This document shows, piece by piece, positions 43,341 to 50,066 of a stretch of 50,066 nt of DNA. The notes beneath the pieces are model-generated. The model did no database searches. It saw only the letters and a list, made by a program, of their open reading frames with translations, and had not been told where the DNA came from. The number at the start of each line of letters is the position of its first letter. Within the stretch, counting starts at the first letter, position 1. Position numbers and translations under genes: made by a program. The DNA is from JBMYQA01 sp049600855 (GTDB lineage: Bacteria > Bacteroidota > Bacteroidia > Cytophagales > Flammeovirgaceae), in the NCBI GenBank assembly GCA_049600855.1, contig JBMYQA010000005.1:1-50066 (forward strand). The letters are read 5' to 3'.

Positions 43341-43368
43341 GCCTTTGTTTGGCTATTCAAACAAAGGC
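43341..43368 (-). terminator. Terminator between GT39-like and response regulator genes
   Basis: GCCTTTGTTTG (43341-43351) pairs perfectly with CAAACAAAGGC (43358-43368). On the minus strand it is followed by TTTTTCTTTTTT, so it ends the response regulator transcript; it also lies after the plus-strand gene. Confidence 0.8.
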
Positions 43369-43392
43369 AAATGCATTGATTTCCTGACTTGC

Positions 43393-44544
43393 TTACAAAT
43401 ACTTCTCTACATCTTCCGCAGTAATTTCGGTTCCACACATGATGGTTAATCGTTCAATCACATTGCGCAACTCGCGGATATTTCCCGTCCACTCATAGTC
43501 TTGCAATTTGGCAACGGCTGCTTCGGTAATTGTTTTCTTACTTTCACCGTACTCCACAGCAATATCAGCTAAGAACTTATCCGAAAGCAAGGCGATATCT
43601 TCTTTGCGATCTTTTAAGGGAGGAACATCAATAATGATTACACTTAAGCGGTGGTACAAATCTTCTCGGAACTTATTCTCTTTGATTTCCTCTTTTAGAT
43701 TCTTATTGGTAGCTGCCAATACACGCACATTCACCTTAATCTGCTTGTCTCCCCCTACACGCGTAATCTTATTCTCTTGCAAAGCACGAAGCACCTTTGC
43801 TTGAGCCGAAAGACTCATATCGCCAATTTCATCTAAAAATAACGTTCCACCATTGGCTTGTTCAAACTTGCCGATGCGTTGCTTTACGGCTGAGGTAAAT
43901 GCTCCTTTTTCGTGCCCAAACAACTCACTTTCGATTAGCTCTGCGGGAATTGCCGCACAGTTCACTTCTACTAAAGGTGCTTTTGCCCGTGGACTTTTGG
44001 CATGTACCCATTTTGCTACCAATTCTTTACCAGAACCGTTAGGCCCCGTAATGAGTACACGCGCTTCTGTTGGAGCCACCTTATCAATTGTAGCTTTTAC
44101 CCGCTCAATGGCTTCTGACTCCCCCACAATATCGCTGACTTTGTATACTTTTTTGCGTAAAACCTTAGTTTCGGCCACTAAAGTAGATTTATCTAGCGCA
44201 TTTCGAACAGCCAGTAATAATCGATTCAAATCTGGTGGCTTCTGAATAAAGTCAAAGGCTCCTTTTTTAGTGGCTTCCACTGCCGTATCAATGTCGCCAT
44301 GAGCTGAGATCATGATGAACTGGATATCTTTACCCATTTCCATCGTTTTTTCTAGGAGTTCGATCCCATTCATTTTTGGCATTTTCACATCACAAAGCGC
44401 CACATCGAAATCTTCTTTTTTAAGAATCTCTAAGGCCTTTTCGCCATCTTCAGCTTCGGAAATATCATATTTTTCATACTCTAAAATTTCTTTCAGAGTA
44501 TATCGAATACTCTTTTCGTCATCAACAATCAGAATTTTTGCCAT
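43393..44544 (-). CDS. Sigma-54-type response regulator without a DNA-binding domain
   Basis: The 383-residue protein has a receiver domain (1-120; Asp52 phosphorylation site, Lys102) and an AAA+ sigma-54 interaction domain (about 137-370): Walker A GPNGSGKE (167-174), the sigma-54 loop GAFTSA (214-219) in place of GAFTGA, Walker B TLFLDEIGD, and the arginine-finger region DLYHRLSV. It ends at ITAEDVEKYL, where NtrC-type proteins would have a Fis-type helix-turn-helix. No such domain is seen, so it must work without direct DNA binding or through another protein. The GAFTSA change is found in some real activators, so sigma-54 contact remains likely. Confidence 0.88.
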   Translation of the reverse strand: MAKILIVDDEKSIRYTLKEILEYEKYDISEAEDGEKALEILKKEDFDVALCDVKMPKMNGIELLEKTMEMGKDIQFIMISAHGDIDTAVEATKKGAFDFIQKPPDLNRLLLAVRNALDKSTLVAETKVLRKKVYKVSDIVGESEAIERVKATIDKVAPTEARVLITGPNGSGKELVAKWVHAKSPRAKAPLVEVNCAAIPAELIESELFGHEKGAFTSAVKQRIGKFEQANGGTLFLDEIGDMSLSAQAKVLRALQENKITRVGGDKQIKVNVRVLAATNKNLKEEIKENKFREDLYHRLSVIIIDVPPLKDRKEDIALLSDKFLADIAVEYGESKKTITEAAVAKLQDYEWTGNIRELRNVIERLTIMCGTEITAEDVEKYL

Positions 44545-44629
44545 ATTTCCAGTTTAGGTTGTTCGATTGAGGTTATAAGAGAATGCTTTAACTCTAAACA
44601 AAAAAGTCAAACAGTCTGTCTCTAAAAAA

Positions 44630-44994
44630 CAGCAGACCTATAAGCCGGGTTCTGTACTCCAAGGAGCCCTTATCATTTATCTAAGCATCAAATCACTTTC
44701 ATGCTTTATCGACCTACCCACTGACATTGGACGGGTCGCCCAATTTATGTTTCCATAATTGCCAGCCTATTTGGTTTTTCAGCCCATGAGGTTTACCGTG
44801 CCCCCAATGTCACCATTGGAGCGGTGGGCTCTTACTCCACCATTTCACCCTTACCTTATCACTAAGGCGGTATACTTTCTGTTGCACTGTCTGTAGCGAT
44901 TCCTCACCCCTTCCCGCTAGGAAGCATGGTACCCGTTGCTGCCCGGACTTTCCTCTTCAAAGAAGTTGTCCTTGAAGCGATAAGGCAGTCTGCC
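44630..44994 (-). ncRNA. rnpB: RNase P RNA (bacterial class A)
   Basis: The minus strand holds the two universal end regions: GAGGAAAGTCCGGGC near the 5' end (44941-44955) and ACAGAACCCGGCTTAT near the 3' end (44641-44656). The P1 stem GCAGAC/GTCTGC sets the ends at about 44994 and 44630. The 365-base length is usual. The RNA is the catalytic part of RNase P, which matures tRNA 5' ends. Ends are exact only to a few bases. Confidence 0.93.
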
Positions 44995-44999
44995 ATTCG

Positions 45000-45029
45000 T
45001 AAATTTAATAGACTTTAATCAAAAGGCAA
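45000..45029 (-). promoter_or_regulatory. Promoter of rnpB
   Basis: On the minus strand TTG (45027-45029) and TAAATTTA (45000-45007) are 19 bases apart. The -7 element ends 5 bases before the predicted 5' end of the RNA at 44994, which supports both calls. Confidence 0.55.
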
Positions 45030-45039
45030 GTAAACCTAT

Positions 45040-45987
45040 TTAAGGATTATCTAAATGAATCACCCGTTCTTTCTTATTTCCTTTCTTTACAGGAAAATTA
45101 ATTCGCAAGGTAATAAAGTTACTACTTGCACTGTTGATATTATCTCCTGCAAAAGGAAAAATAAAGCTATAGTACAATTGTATATTTTCGCCAAATTCAC
45201 CCAATGGTTTTCCCGTAATGCCTACCATCGGTTGTAAACCTACCTGAAAGCGATCAAAATCGGTATGTGCAGAGATTCCTGCTCCATACATGAATATATT
45301 TTGAGTAGCCAAACCCGCAGTTACGCCAAGCATATCCTCACTTGGATTGATTTGAAGCCCTACCTGTTTATATAAAGCATTTTTCTTCCAATCTTTCTTT
45401 AACCAAGATAAGCCTAAAGAGAAAAAGGTGCTTTCCCACTGTTGTACATCTACATAAACCGAAGTTTGCTTTTTGATCTCCACTAAATTTCTCGAATCCT
45501 TACTGATCGCCCCTGTATTATCGGTACATCGTTTGTAGTTTTCGATGAAAAATAATCCTCTACCACGGTTTACATCGATTAAAGTCAGCTTCTCTCCATC
45601 AAAATAAGAGACCCTTGACTTTTTATGAATAATACCAGACTGTTTTTTTAAGGTAATGATCGAATCGGCCGATACCGAAAAACGCAGCAGTTTTTTCACA
45701 TTGGTATCTTTTAACGTACCATCTGCATTAAACTGAATGTATTCACCTTCACAATCGAAAGCCGTAAATAACGTATCGTATTTAGCACCTTCTACTTGAA
45801 TATACGAAGTGAGTGCCCATCGCTGCCCCTGAAGTTTTGATTCTAAATCTTGCGCCTGACCTTGTACAATCGCTGAAAGACAAAACATCGCAACGATGAT
45901 TATTGTTCGAGCAAAATCACCTTGAAAGCTCCATAAGCTTTGGGTTAATCCATTACTGCCTTGCCTCATGAAAAGTGGTAAACTCAT
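45040..45987 (-). CDS. Lipocalin-like plus beta-barrel-like envelope protein
   Basis: The 315-residue protein has a signal sequence after a 27-residue lead (TIIIVAMFCLSAIVQGQAQ). Residues 50-150 are lipocalin-like (LQGQRWALTSYIQVEGAKY, FDCEGEYIQFNADGTLKD, SVSADSIITLKK). The second half has alternating strands of outer-membrane type (FSLGLSWLKKDWKKN, VGLQINPSEDMLGVTAG, LYYSFIFPFAG) and ends in a short basic tail. I do not know the full family. Probably an envelope protein. It begins 135 bases from the flippase-like gene, and its promoter region is unclear. Confidence 0.65.
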   Translation of the reverse strand: MSLPLFMRQGSNGLTQSLWSFQGDFARTIIIVAMFCLSAIVQGQAQDLESKLQGQRWALTSYIQVEGAKYDTLFTAFDCEGEYIQFNADGTLKDTNVKKLLRFSVSADSIITLKKQSGIIHKKSRVSYFDGEKLTLIDVNRGRGLFFIENYKRCTDNTGAISKDSRNLVEIKKQTSVYVDVQQWESTFFSLGLSWLKKDWKKNALYKQVGLQINPSEDMLGVTAGLATQNIFMYGAGISAHTDFDRFQVGLQPMVGITGKPLGEFGENIQLYYSFIFPFAGDNINSASSNFITLRINFPVKKGNKKERVIHLDNP

Positions 45988-46122
45988 AATTAAATCAGTA
46001 AAAGTTGATCAGTAACGATAAAAATAACTTCCCCATTTGTGGTCGATTATTTTTCCATCGTTACTAAGAATTGGCTGGAAGAGTGCAAGTATAGTATCAT
46101 GCTCGGAAAGAAGCTAATAAAA

Positions 46123-47136
46123 TCAGCGAATCACCTTCTTAATAAACATCAAATATAAGGTGGCTAATCCACCAACAATGAGGTAATAAACAGTTTGTAA
46201 GCCATGAATCATAATGGCTAATGCTCCTCCATAAAGTTCCGTGATTCCATACATCATCATGCCTTGTGTAAACACGAAGTGATACGCCCCAAATCCTCCA
46301 CCTTGAATGGGAAGTGAGCGCCCAAAACTACCAATCACTAACAACACTAAGCCTGCTTTCAGACCAAGGTGGCTACTCTCTTCAAAACTAAAAAACCACA
46401 AATAGGTCATCAAAAAATAGCTCATCCAAATCGCTATGGTATATAGCATGAAAAGTAAGCTATTTTCCATGCGGAAGATGGTGGTAACACCTCTGACAAT
46501 TTTTAAGACAAAAGCCAGCACTTTGCGAATTGGCGGAAGCTTTTTGATCATCTTCCAACGATTAATCACAAAGGCCAACCCTAATGTTCCAAGAAGTACG
46601 ATGGTGATTCCGATTGTGCGAATCTCTTCGAGGTGATTGGTTACCAATAATGATAAATCGGCATGCAATTGTTCTCTGTAAAACTGGTATAACAATTCTT
46701 GCTCTACCACTATTGCCAGTAAAAGCATGAAGAATAAGCATAAAATATCAACTAAACGTTCCGTCACCACAGTGCCCAACATGGGACTAAAAGGAACGTT
46801 CTCCGTTCTATTTACAGCCACACAACGCGATATTTCTCCTAAACGGGGAATGGCATAACTTACTAAATAGCCAAAAAGGAGTCCTACATACAATTGAAAT
46901 GCATTAGGAAAATAGCCTAATGGCTGAATTAATAATCGCCAGCGAAGTACCCGAATGATGTGACTGAAAATACTGATGGCAAATACTAATAAGGCCCAAG
47001 TAATATCTGCGGTAAGGAGCGTATCCCAAATATCTTCTAGTTTCTGATTCCGAAACGCTAGATACAATAAAAGAAAGCCCAACACCCAAAAAAAGAGGTA
47101 GGAGACGGTCTTTCTAATTTGCTTAAACTTTTCCAT
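46123..47136 (-). CDS. Flippase-like integral membrane protein (UPF0104/LPG synthase TM)
   Basis: The 337-residue protein has about eight membrane helices and the pattern of PF03706 (lysylphosphatidylglycerol synthase TM region/AglD-like): GYLVSYAIPRLGEISRCVAV near 95-115, VTERLVDILCLFFMLLLA, and GGGFGAYHFVFTQGM near 275-290. These proteins move lipids or make lipid-linked compounds; this copy has only the membrane part, so a flippase or unknown role is likely. Members are very common in Bacteroidota. Confidence 0.88.
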   Translation of the reverse strand: MEKFKQIRKTVSYLFFWVLGFLLLYLAFRNQKLEDIWDTLLTADITWALLVFAISIFSHIIRVLRWRLLIQPLGYFPNAFQLYVGLLFGYLVSYAIPRLGEISRCVAVNRTENVPFSPMLGTVVTERLVDILCLFFMLLLAIVVEQELLYQFYREQLHADLSLLVTNHLEEIRTIGITIVLLGTLGLAFVINRWKMIKKLPPIRKVLAFVLKIVRGVTTIFRMENSLLFMLYTIAIWMSYFLMTYLWFFSFEESSHLGLKAGLVLLVIGSFGRSLPIQGGGFGAYHFVFTQGMMMYGITELYGGALAIMIHGLQTVYYLIVGGLATLYLMFIKKVIR

Positions 47137-47259
47137 ACTTGAGTTGATTGCCTAACAAAAAAAAAGGAATCTTAACTATGAAGCAAATCTGAATTAAGAA
47201 AGATACTTAACTCCGAAAAGAATTCATTAACTTAAACCATAAATATCCAATTACAACTT

Positions 47260-47685
47260 ATGCCAGAGCAATTATCTATTGAGAACTTTAATGGAATAAC
47301 CAGTATCCTGAACTTGTCGAAAGTTCAACTCATCCAAAGCAACGGTCCTACTGTAGCTGAACCACTGACACGGCTAATTGGTGTTATACGAAATTGGGGA
47401 TTTGAAGGTAAAATGGTAAATAGTACTGATTTCTTCCGAAAGTATGATCTCGTTCATTACCTAAAAAGTGACACACGACTTCAATATGAATCAGCCACTA
47501 AAACAGTTAGTTTTGATGGAGAAGCCGTTGTCGGGGAACTACACGATTCTGATGTTGATCAACGCATTAAGCAGGAAGCCATCTACCAAGATCAAGCCAT
47601 GCGTGTATTAGAAAAAGCTTTAGAGGCAGGAACAGCATCTAATAAATCAGTAGATTTTTTTGTATGCCTTTCGATAAAGCCATAG
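47260..47685 (+). CDS. Hypothetical protein before the AAA-PDDEXK gene
   Basis: I do not recognise this 141-residue protein. It has no signal peptide and no membrane segment. Parts such as LTRLIGVIRNWGFEGKMV, STDFFRKYDLVHYLKSDTR and GEAVVGELHDSDVDQRIKQ suggest a small mixed fold. It ends 46 bases before the AAA-type gene on the same strand and is likely co-transcribed. Codon use is usual for the window. Confidence 0.6.
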   Translation: MPEQLSIENFNGITSILNLSKVQLIQSNGPTVAEPLTRLIGVIRNWGFEGKMVNSTDFFRKYDLVHYLKSDTRLQYESATKTVSFDGEAVVGELHDSDVDQRIKQEAIYQDQAMRVLEKALEAGTASNKSVDFFVCLSIKP

Positions 47686-47731
47686 TAGATTTAATTCTTA
47701 TTTTTGTTTGATCAACACGACAACAACGCCA

Positions 47732-49267
47732 ATGACGAAACTTCCTATCGGTATTCAAGACTTTTCGACCCTACGAACAAGTAATTACTTGTACGTCGAT
47801 AAAACTGAAGCAATTTACAAGCTTGCAACAACAGGGAAATATTACTTTCTTTCTCGACCTCGAAGGTTTGGTAAAAGCTTGCTTTTATCCACATTAGCAG
47901 AGCTTTTTAGGGGAAATAAAAGCTTGTTTAACAGCCTATGGCTTGAAGATCAATGGGATTGGACGCAAAAATACCCCGTCATACACATTGGGTTCAGTAG
48001 TATCGGCTATAAAAGTTTGGGTTTAGCGCGAGCCATTAGTGAACGTTTACAAGAGGAGGCAAGCAATCACAACATCATACTCGAACGAGAAGGGCATGAA
48101 AATCAATTTCGAGAGTTACTCAGCAAACTCAGTAGCCAAAAAGGAAACGTCGTATTATTAATTGATGAATACGACAAACCCATTATTGATTACTTAGAAG
48201 ATGTTGAAGCTGCTAAAGAAAATCAGCGAATTCTTAAAGCTTTTTATTCTGTTTTGAAAGACGCTGACCCACAACTCAAATTACTTTTCTTAACGGGCGT
48301 TTCTAAATTTAGTCGCACATCTATTTTTTCGGAATTAAATAATCTTATAGATCTTACTGTTCATCCAAGTTACTCTAGTCTGACAGGATATACTCAAGAA
48401 GAATTAGAGCATTATTTTGCTCCCTTTATTGAAACATTAGCAGCTCAATACGAAGGAAAGGAAGCGCTTTTAGCGGAGATCAAAAAATGGTATAATGGCT
48501 ACAGTTGGGATGGTAAAGTTCGTGTATATAATCCATTTTCCATTCTTAATTTCTTCGGAACAGGAACCTTTCAGAACTTTTGGTTTGAATCAGGTACTCC
48601 AACTTTTTTAATCAAGTTGTTGAAGAAAGAAGACTGTTATGATTTAGAAAATAAGAAGGTTCCCATGGGCAGTGTAGGGAATTATGAGCTAGATGCCATT
48701 TCTCCTGAAACATTATTATTCCAGACGGGCTATTTAACCATTAAAGGCCAAACGATTGTTCGAGAGTATATTTTAGATTATCCTAATTTAGAGGTAAAAG
48801 AGTCGATGCTTCAATATTTGCTCGCCAACTATGCCACAGGCCGCCATTTAAGTGCTGCCTCTCCTGCTTTGCGAATGGCTCATGCTTTATTAGAAAATCA
48901 GTTAGAAGCGTTACCTGATCAAATGAATGCATTACTTGGTTCCATTCCATATGAACTCCATCAAGAGAATGAAGCTTATTATCATACAGTAATGCACTTA
49001 GCCTTTAGTTTAATGGGCGTGTATATTCAATCTGAAGTTCACGTTGCTAAAGGAAGATTAGACAACATTGTAACTACCGACGAAGCTATCTACATTTTTG
49101 AGTTTAAAGTCAATGGTTCTGTAGAAAAAGCCTTGCAACAAATTAAAGATCGCGATTATGCCCAAGCTTATTTAGGCAATGGTAAAAAAGTGATCGGAAT
49201 AGGTGTTAATTTCAATACAACACTAAAAAAAATAGATGGTTGGCAGGTAGCGGATATTACTGAATAA
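47732..49267 (+). CDS. AAA-ATPase-like protein with C-terminal PD-(D/E)XK nuclease domain
   Basis: From the ATG at 47732 the protein has 511 residues; a TTG at 47708 would add eight. It belongs to the AAA-ATPase_like/PDDEXK_9 group (PF09820 + PF08011). Seen are a Walker A variant RPRRFGKS (about 42-49), Walker B VVLLIDEYDKP, and a C-terminal nuclease-like core GRLDNIVTTDEAIYIFEFKVNG (about 447-468) with Asp and Glu-x-Lys. The group is often multi-copy in Bacteroidota and has no firm role; it is thought to be of conflict or mobile type. Here the single copy follows a 141-residue unknown gene. (Nuclease core is quoted in short form: GRLDNIV and IFEFK.). Confidence 0.87.
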   Translation: MTKLPIGIQDFSTLRTSNYLYVDKTEAIYKLATTGKYYFLSRPRRFGKSLLLSTLAELFRGNKSLFNSLWLEDQWDWTQKYPVIHIGFSSIGYKSLGLARAISERLQEEASNHNIILEREGHENQFRELLSKLSSQKGNVVLLIDEYDKPIIDYLEDVEAAKENQRILKAFYSVLKDADPQLKLLFLTGVSKFSRTSIFSELNNLIDLTVHPSYSSLTGYTQEELEHYFAPFIETLAAQYEGKEALLAEIKKWYNGYSWDGKVRVYNPFSILNFFGTGTFQNFWFESGTPTFLIKLLKKEDCYDLENKKVPMGSVGNYELDAISPETLLFQTGYLTIKGQTIVREYILDYPNLEVKESMLQYLLANYATGRHLSAASPALRMAHALLENQLEALPDQMNALLGSIPYELHQENEAYYHTVMHLAFSLMGVYIQSEVHVAKGRLDNIVTTDEAIYIFEFKVNGSVEKALQQIKDRDYAQAYLGNGKKVIGIGVNFNTTLKKIDGWQVADITE

Positions 49268-49305
49268 GGCATTAAAATTCACACCAATGCCCATCCGCTC
49301 ATTTA

Positions 49306-49340
49306 CATGAAGTTATAGATAACACACCTATAACTTCATG
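49306..49340. terminator. Hairpin between AAA-PDDEXK and rpiB genes
   Basis: CATGAAGTTATAG (49306-49318) pairs perfectly with CTATAACTTCATG (49328-49340) over a nine-base loop, between convergent genes. There is no clear T-run. Confidence 0.6.
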
Positions 49341-49360
49341 GTACACGTTAAAACGCTTCA

Positions 49361-49789
49361 TTAACAATGAATCTTCCCTACTCTTCTTTCATGCCTTCCT
49401 CCTTCAAATTCGGCATTTATAAACGCATCTACACAAGCTTTTGCTTCATCTAAACTAATAAAACGGGCAGGTATGCAAAGGACGTTTGCATTATTATGCT
49501 GGCGTGCCAACTCAGCTAATTCGGTATTCCAACACAATGCTGCTCGAATGCCTTGGTGCTTATTGGCTGTCATGGCTACCCCGTTTCCACTCCCGCAAAT
49601 CAAAATCCCCAACGCAGTCTCTCCTGCCTCAACAGAGTTCGCTAATGGATGTGCAAAATCTGGATAGTCCACGGAAGCATCACTTCCTGGGCCAAAATCT
49701 TGCGTTTCTACTCCTTTTTCATTCAAATATTCAATAATGGATTTTTTATATGAAAATCCAGCATGATCACCTCCTAAAGCAATTTTCAT
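49361..49789 (-). CDS. rpiB: RpiB: ribose-5-phosphate isomerase B
   Basis: The 142-residue protein matches RpiB/LacAB: MKIALGGDHAGFSYK, VDYPDFAHPLANSV, the active-site Cys in ILICGSGNGVAMTANK, and the C-terminal FEGGRHERRVGKI. It interconverts ribose 5-phosphate and ribulose 5-phosphate in the pentose phosphate pathway. Length is usual. It is on the minus strand and convergent with the AAA-PDDEXK gene. Confidence 0.93.
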   Translation of the reverse strand: MKIALGGDHAGFSYKKSIIEYLNEKGVETQDFGPGSDASVDYPDFAHPLANSVEAGETALGILICGSGNGVAMTANKHQGIRAALCWNTELAELARQHNNANVLCIPARFISLDEAKACVDAFINAEFEGGRHERRVGKIHC

Positions 49790-50005
49790 CTCGTCAATAT
49801 TAATTGATTAAGTATGTTTTGAGCGAAAGTAAATTCAATTAAAGGGATTTGAAATGAAAAGCCTCAAAATTTAGCATGATGCGCTAGTGAATCCTTGCTA
49901 TTCCATGTTTTGTTTAACAAAAAGCTAAAAAAACAGCATTTCATCCTCAAAAAGTTAAACAAAACACAAGATTTATATGAAAAGCACTTTCGTGAAGATT
50001 TTTGA

Positions 50006-50065
50006 TTAGTAGGGTCCAAATTGACAAACCCAATTGTTGTAATTGGTACATCCTTCATCATTCCA
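50006..50065 (-). CDS. Possible 3' end of a gene cut by the window edge
   Basis: On the minus strand, one frame is open from the right edge to a TAA at 50006-50008. It reads WNDEGCTNYNNWVCQFGPY, rich in Cys, Trp and Tyr, which looks more like the tail of a secreted protein than chance. Only 19 codons are seen, so this is tentative. Another frame (start at 50061) overlaps it and looks less protein-like. The region 49790-50005 has no other clear gene. Confidence 0.3.
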   Translation of the reverse strand, partial: WNDEGCTNYNNWVCQFGPY

Positions 50066-50066
50066 A

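Noticed and set aside
43508..44557. Three plus-strand frames (98, 130 and 81 residues)
   Set aside because: All are antisense to the sigma-54-type response regulator gene, which has full domain support.
49864..50061. 65-residue minus-strand frame at the right edge
   Set aside because: Its sequence is low in typical coding pattern and runs across AT-rich spacer. Another frame on the same strand ends at 50006 and fits a protein tail better.

Overview
The window looks like chromosomal DNA of a Bacteroidota bacterium, probably of the order Cytophagales. The evidence is an A+T-rich base composition, almost no Shine-Dalgarno sequences, several promoter-like sites of the Bacteroidota form TTG/TTTG - about 20 nt - TAnnTTTG, and a typical gene set: TonB receptor, TPR/SpoIIE phosphatase, IPExxxVDY family protein, lipobox and Sec signal peptides, GbsR/MarR regulator, PDDEXK-AAA protein. 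The genus cannot be named from the sequence alone. The organism is probably free-living or environmental; no plasmid, phage or CRISPR locus is visible.

Layout. 1-423: the 3' part of an IS630-type transposase, cut by the window edge. 517-3049: RimB-like protease, RimK glutamate ligase and an AspA/AstE-like zinc hydrolase (a ribosomal S6 modification module). 3494-8700: secreted papain-like peptidase, then two related esterase-TPR proteins around a small membrane protein, with attC-like hairpins between genes, then an unknown gene. 8768-8840: initiator tRNA. 9007-13367: PPOX flavoprotein, nicotinate phosphoribosyltransferase, Asp/Asn beta-hydroxylase (LpxO-like), an orphan XRE regulator with a striking double palindromic operator, and an RDD protein. 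13639-15018: a trypsin-like protease with two N-terminal effector-associated domains, the best candidate for a poorly described conflict-type system. 15075-18922: strictosidine-synthase-like protein, subclass B1 metallo-beta-lactamase, unknown protein, phosphate-binding protein. 19192-25123: TonB receptor plus TPR/coiled-coil/SpoIIE phosphatase, divergent from a one-TM sensor protein. 25120-28926: DinB, FabG, an msrA remnant, VOC protein and small secreted proteins. 28927-30248: a 1.3-kb gene-free stretch with several RNA-like structures. 30249-37279: M1 peptidase, CBM48 protein, PabA/TrpG, small Bacteroidota proteins, a gluzincin and AcpH-like phosphodiesterase. 37345-44544: hybrid sensor kinase, GbsR regulator, desaturase, DCC protein, PP2C protein, GT39-like membrane protein, and a sigma-54-type response regulator without a DNA-binding domain. 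44630-44994: RNase P RNA. 45040-50066: beta-barrel-like protein, flippase-like protein, PDDEXK-AAA protein, RpiB, and the possible tail of one more gene.

Most genes are single units or short operons bounded by clear hairpin terminators, many shared by convergent genes. The clearest functional units are the rimBK set, the TonB receptor/phosphatase pair, and the autoregulated XRE gene. The EAD-protease and the XRE regulator lie close together but on opposite strands with the RDD gene between them, so a link between them is not supported.
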